This document shows, in pieces, positions 8,007-8,649 of a stretch of 8,649 nucleotides of DNA. The translations under genes and the position numbers were made by a program. This DNA comes from JACJXF01 sp964349045 (lineage in GTDB: Bacteria > Bacteroidota > Bacteroidia > Bacteroidales > GCA-2748055). The stretch is from contig CAYGFI010000188.1 of assembly GCA_964349045.1 (NCBI GenBank), positions 1 to 8,649 of the forward strand, given 5' to 3'. Under the pieces are notes generated by a model that saw nothing but the letters and a program-made list of their open reading frames with translations, had not been told where the DNA came from and did not search any database. The stretch's first letter is position 1. Each line of letters starts with the position of its first letter.

Positions 8007-8224
8007 TAGTTATGGGGAAATTATTCTATTCTATTTTATTATATTTCCTGAAGTTCTCAGAAGTTAACATGATTCTTTTTGTTGTTTCAATTCATTAGCT
8101 CTAAACTAATGTTGCACGAATTGACAAGAATTAAATTCTCACTAATGAATTCTTAAATTATCCACTCAAATGAAAATAACTTAGTCGTGTATATTTAAAA
8201 ACCTAAAATCAACACCTGGATGAT
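8007..8224 (-). other. 218-base non-coding leader upstream of the glycosidase operon
   Basis: This is the only sizeable gap in the window. It is AT-rich, has no supportable ORF, and must hold the operon promoter if genes 8006-1 are not transcribed from further upstream. I looked on the minus strand for the Bacteroidota consensus (TTG, about 19-21 bases, TAnnTTTG) and found only partial matches: TTG at 8127-8125 with TAGTTTAG at 8108-8101 (spacing 16), and TTG at 8090-8088 with TAACTTCT at 8066-8059 (spacing 21). Neither is good enough to call. Overlapping inverted repeats are described separately. The start codon is preceded by AT-rich sequence with a CCCC run and no Shine-Dalgarno. Confidence 0.6.
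8089..8151. repeat. Perfect 10-bp inverted repeat in the operon leader
   Basis: AATTCATTAG at 8089-8098 is the exact reverse complement of CTAATGAATT at 8142-8151, with a 43-base spacer. A further CTAATG half-copy lies at 8106-8111. The right arm also overlaps a second inverted repeat (AAGAATT at 8126-8132 with AATTCTT at 8148-8154), so the two stems could not form at once. It may be an operator or an RNA structure in the 5' leader. It may also be chance in AT-rich DNA, and no function is assigned. Confidence 0.45.
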
Positions 8225-8644
8225 CTATTCAATTTTAACAATAGCTGTCAAAGACACACTTCGAATCCTGTCAGCTGCTGTAACAGTCATTGTTGTGTTA
8301 AATGTGTCAGCAGCCTCAGTTTTACACTGAATATCGATATATTCAATGCTGTAAGCTTTCCCTGTCATTTCAGGAATGCGATTATACATGGAATCGATGG
8401 AGAAATTTGAGCTCTCAGGAATCGAGTAAACCGCATTTATGTTTTTACCATCGAGGAATTGATAAAAACCTACAGACATCTTTTTAACAACTGTGTCACC
8501 AACAGTTACAGTTCCAAAATCAACTGTCTCAACGCTGGGAACAATTGCAGATTGGTCAACATCACTATATTCACTTTGCATTTCGCATGAGGTAATTGCA
8601 AGGAAAAATGCAAGAACCAACAAAATATAACCAGTTTTTTTCAT
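8225..8644 (-). CDS. Small Ig-like lipoprotein of unknown function
   Basis: This 139-residue protein is probably anchored in a membrane by lipid. The N-terminus is a classic lipoprotein signal peptide (MKKTGYILLVLAFFLAITSC), with the lipidated cysteine at residue 20 and an acidic-polar stretch after it (EMQSEYSD). Residues about 37-139 look like one Ig-like beta-sandwich of the kind seen in DUF1573 or choice-of-anchor D proteins (SVETVDFGTVTVGDTV, SSNFSIDSM, FNTTMTVTA, RSVSLTAIVKI). This is a fold guess from pattern and not a firm family call. I chose the ATG at 8644-8642. An in-frame GTG lies immediately before it (8647-8645), but the positively charged start of the signal peptide fits the ATG. 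The window ends two bases beyond, so its leader and upstream partners are invisible. It is separated from the glycosidase operon by 218 bases and may belong to a different transcript. Confidence 0.8.
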   Translation of the reverse strand: MKKTGYILLVLAFFLAITSCEMQSEYSDVDQSAIVPSVETVDFGTVTVGDTVVKKMSVGFYQFLDGKNINAVYSIPESSNFSIDSMYNRIPEMTGKAYSIEYIDIQCKTEAADTFNTTMTVTAADRIRSVSLTAIVKIE

Positions 8645-8649
8645 CACGG

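Noticed and set aside
8126..8154. Hairpin with 7-bp arms as a rho-independent terminator for the lipoprotein gene
   Set aside because: The stem is AT-rich with a 15-base loop and no T-run follows it on the minus strand, so it is not a convincing terminator.
8302..8487. Plus-strand ORF of 61 codons
   Set aside because: It is antisense to the lipoprotein gene, which has a clear signal peptide and a coherent beta-rich sequence.

Overview
The window holds four genes, all on the minus strand, plus one real intergenic gap of 218 bases. It comes from a Bacteroidota bacterium. The evidence is two proteins with C-terminal type IX secretion (T9SS) sorting domains, one of them running off the window edge, a FISUMP domain, a short lipoprotein with an Ig-like fold, AT-rich leaders without Shine-Dalgarno sequences, and a GH29 fucosidase of Bacteroidota type. 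A Bacteroidales/Marinilabiliales polysaccharide degrader is a reasonable guess, but the genus cannot be read from this sequence.

In the direction of transcription (high to low coordinates) the layout is as follows. (1) 8644-8225 encodes a small lipoprotein with one Ig-like domain. (2) 8224-8007 is a non-coding leader with overlapping inverted repeats. (3) 8006-4974 encodes a 1010-residue exported protein with a glycosidase-like TIM barrel, a Rossmann-like domain, beta-sandwiches and a T9SS tail. (4) 4944-2872 encodes a 690-residue GH29 alpha-L-fucosidase with an N-terminal carbohydrate-binding-like domain and no T9SS tail. (5) 2840-1 encodes a secreted multidomain protein (signal peptide, LamG, LamG, Ig-like group 2, FISUMP, T9SS tail) that runs off the left edge only a few residues before its expected end.

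Genes 3 to 5 are separated by only 29 and 31 bases and are probably one operon. I infer a glycan-processing unit: a surface or secreted glycosidase-like protein, an exported exo-fucosidase, and a secreted protein with two laminin-G-like modules that could bind glycan or matrix. No SusC/SusD pair, sulfatase, regulator or transporter is visible, so the target glycan and any polysaccharide utilization locus membership remain unproven.

The two most striking points are these. The LamG protein contains a nearly perfect in-frame tandem duplication (783 bp copies, 792 bp period, 5 differing bases, all near the copy ends). The TIM-barrel protein appears, by eye, to lack both catalytic glutamates expected of clan GH-A enzymes. 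I see no tRNA, rRNA, CRISPR array, insertion sequence or phage gene. This looks like an ordinary secreted-glycosidase cluster with some unusual proteins rather than a clearly new system.
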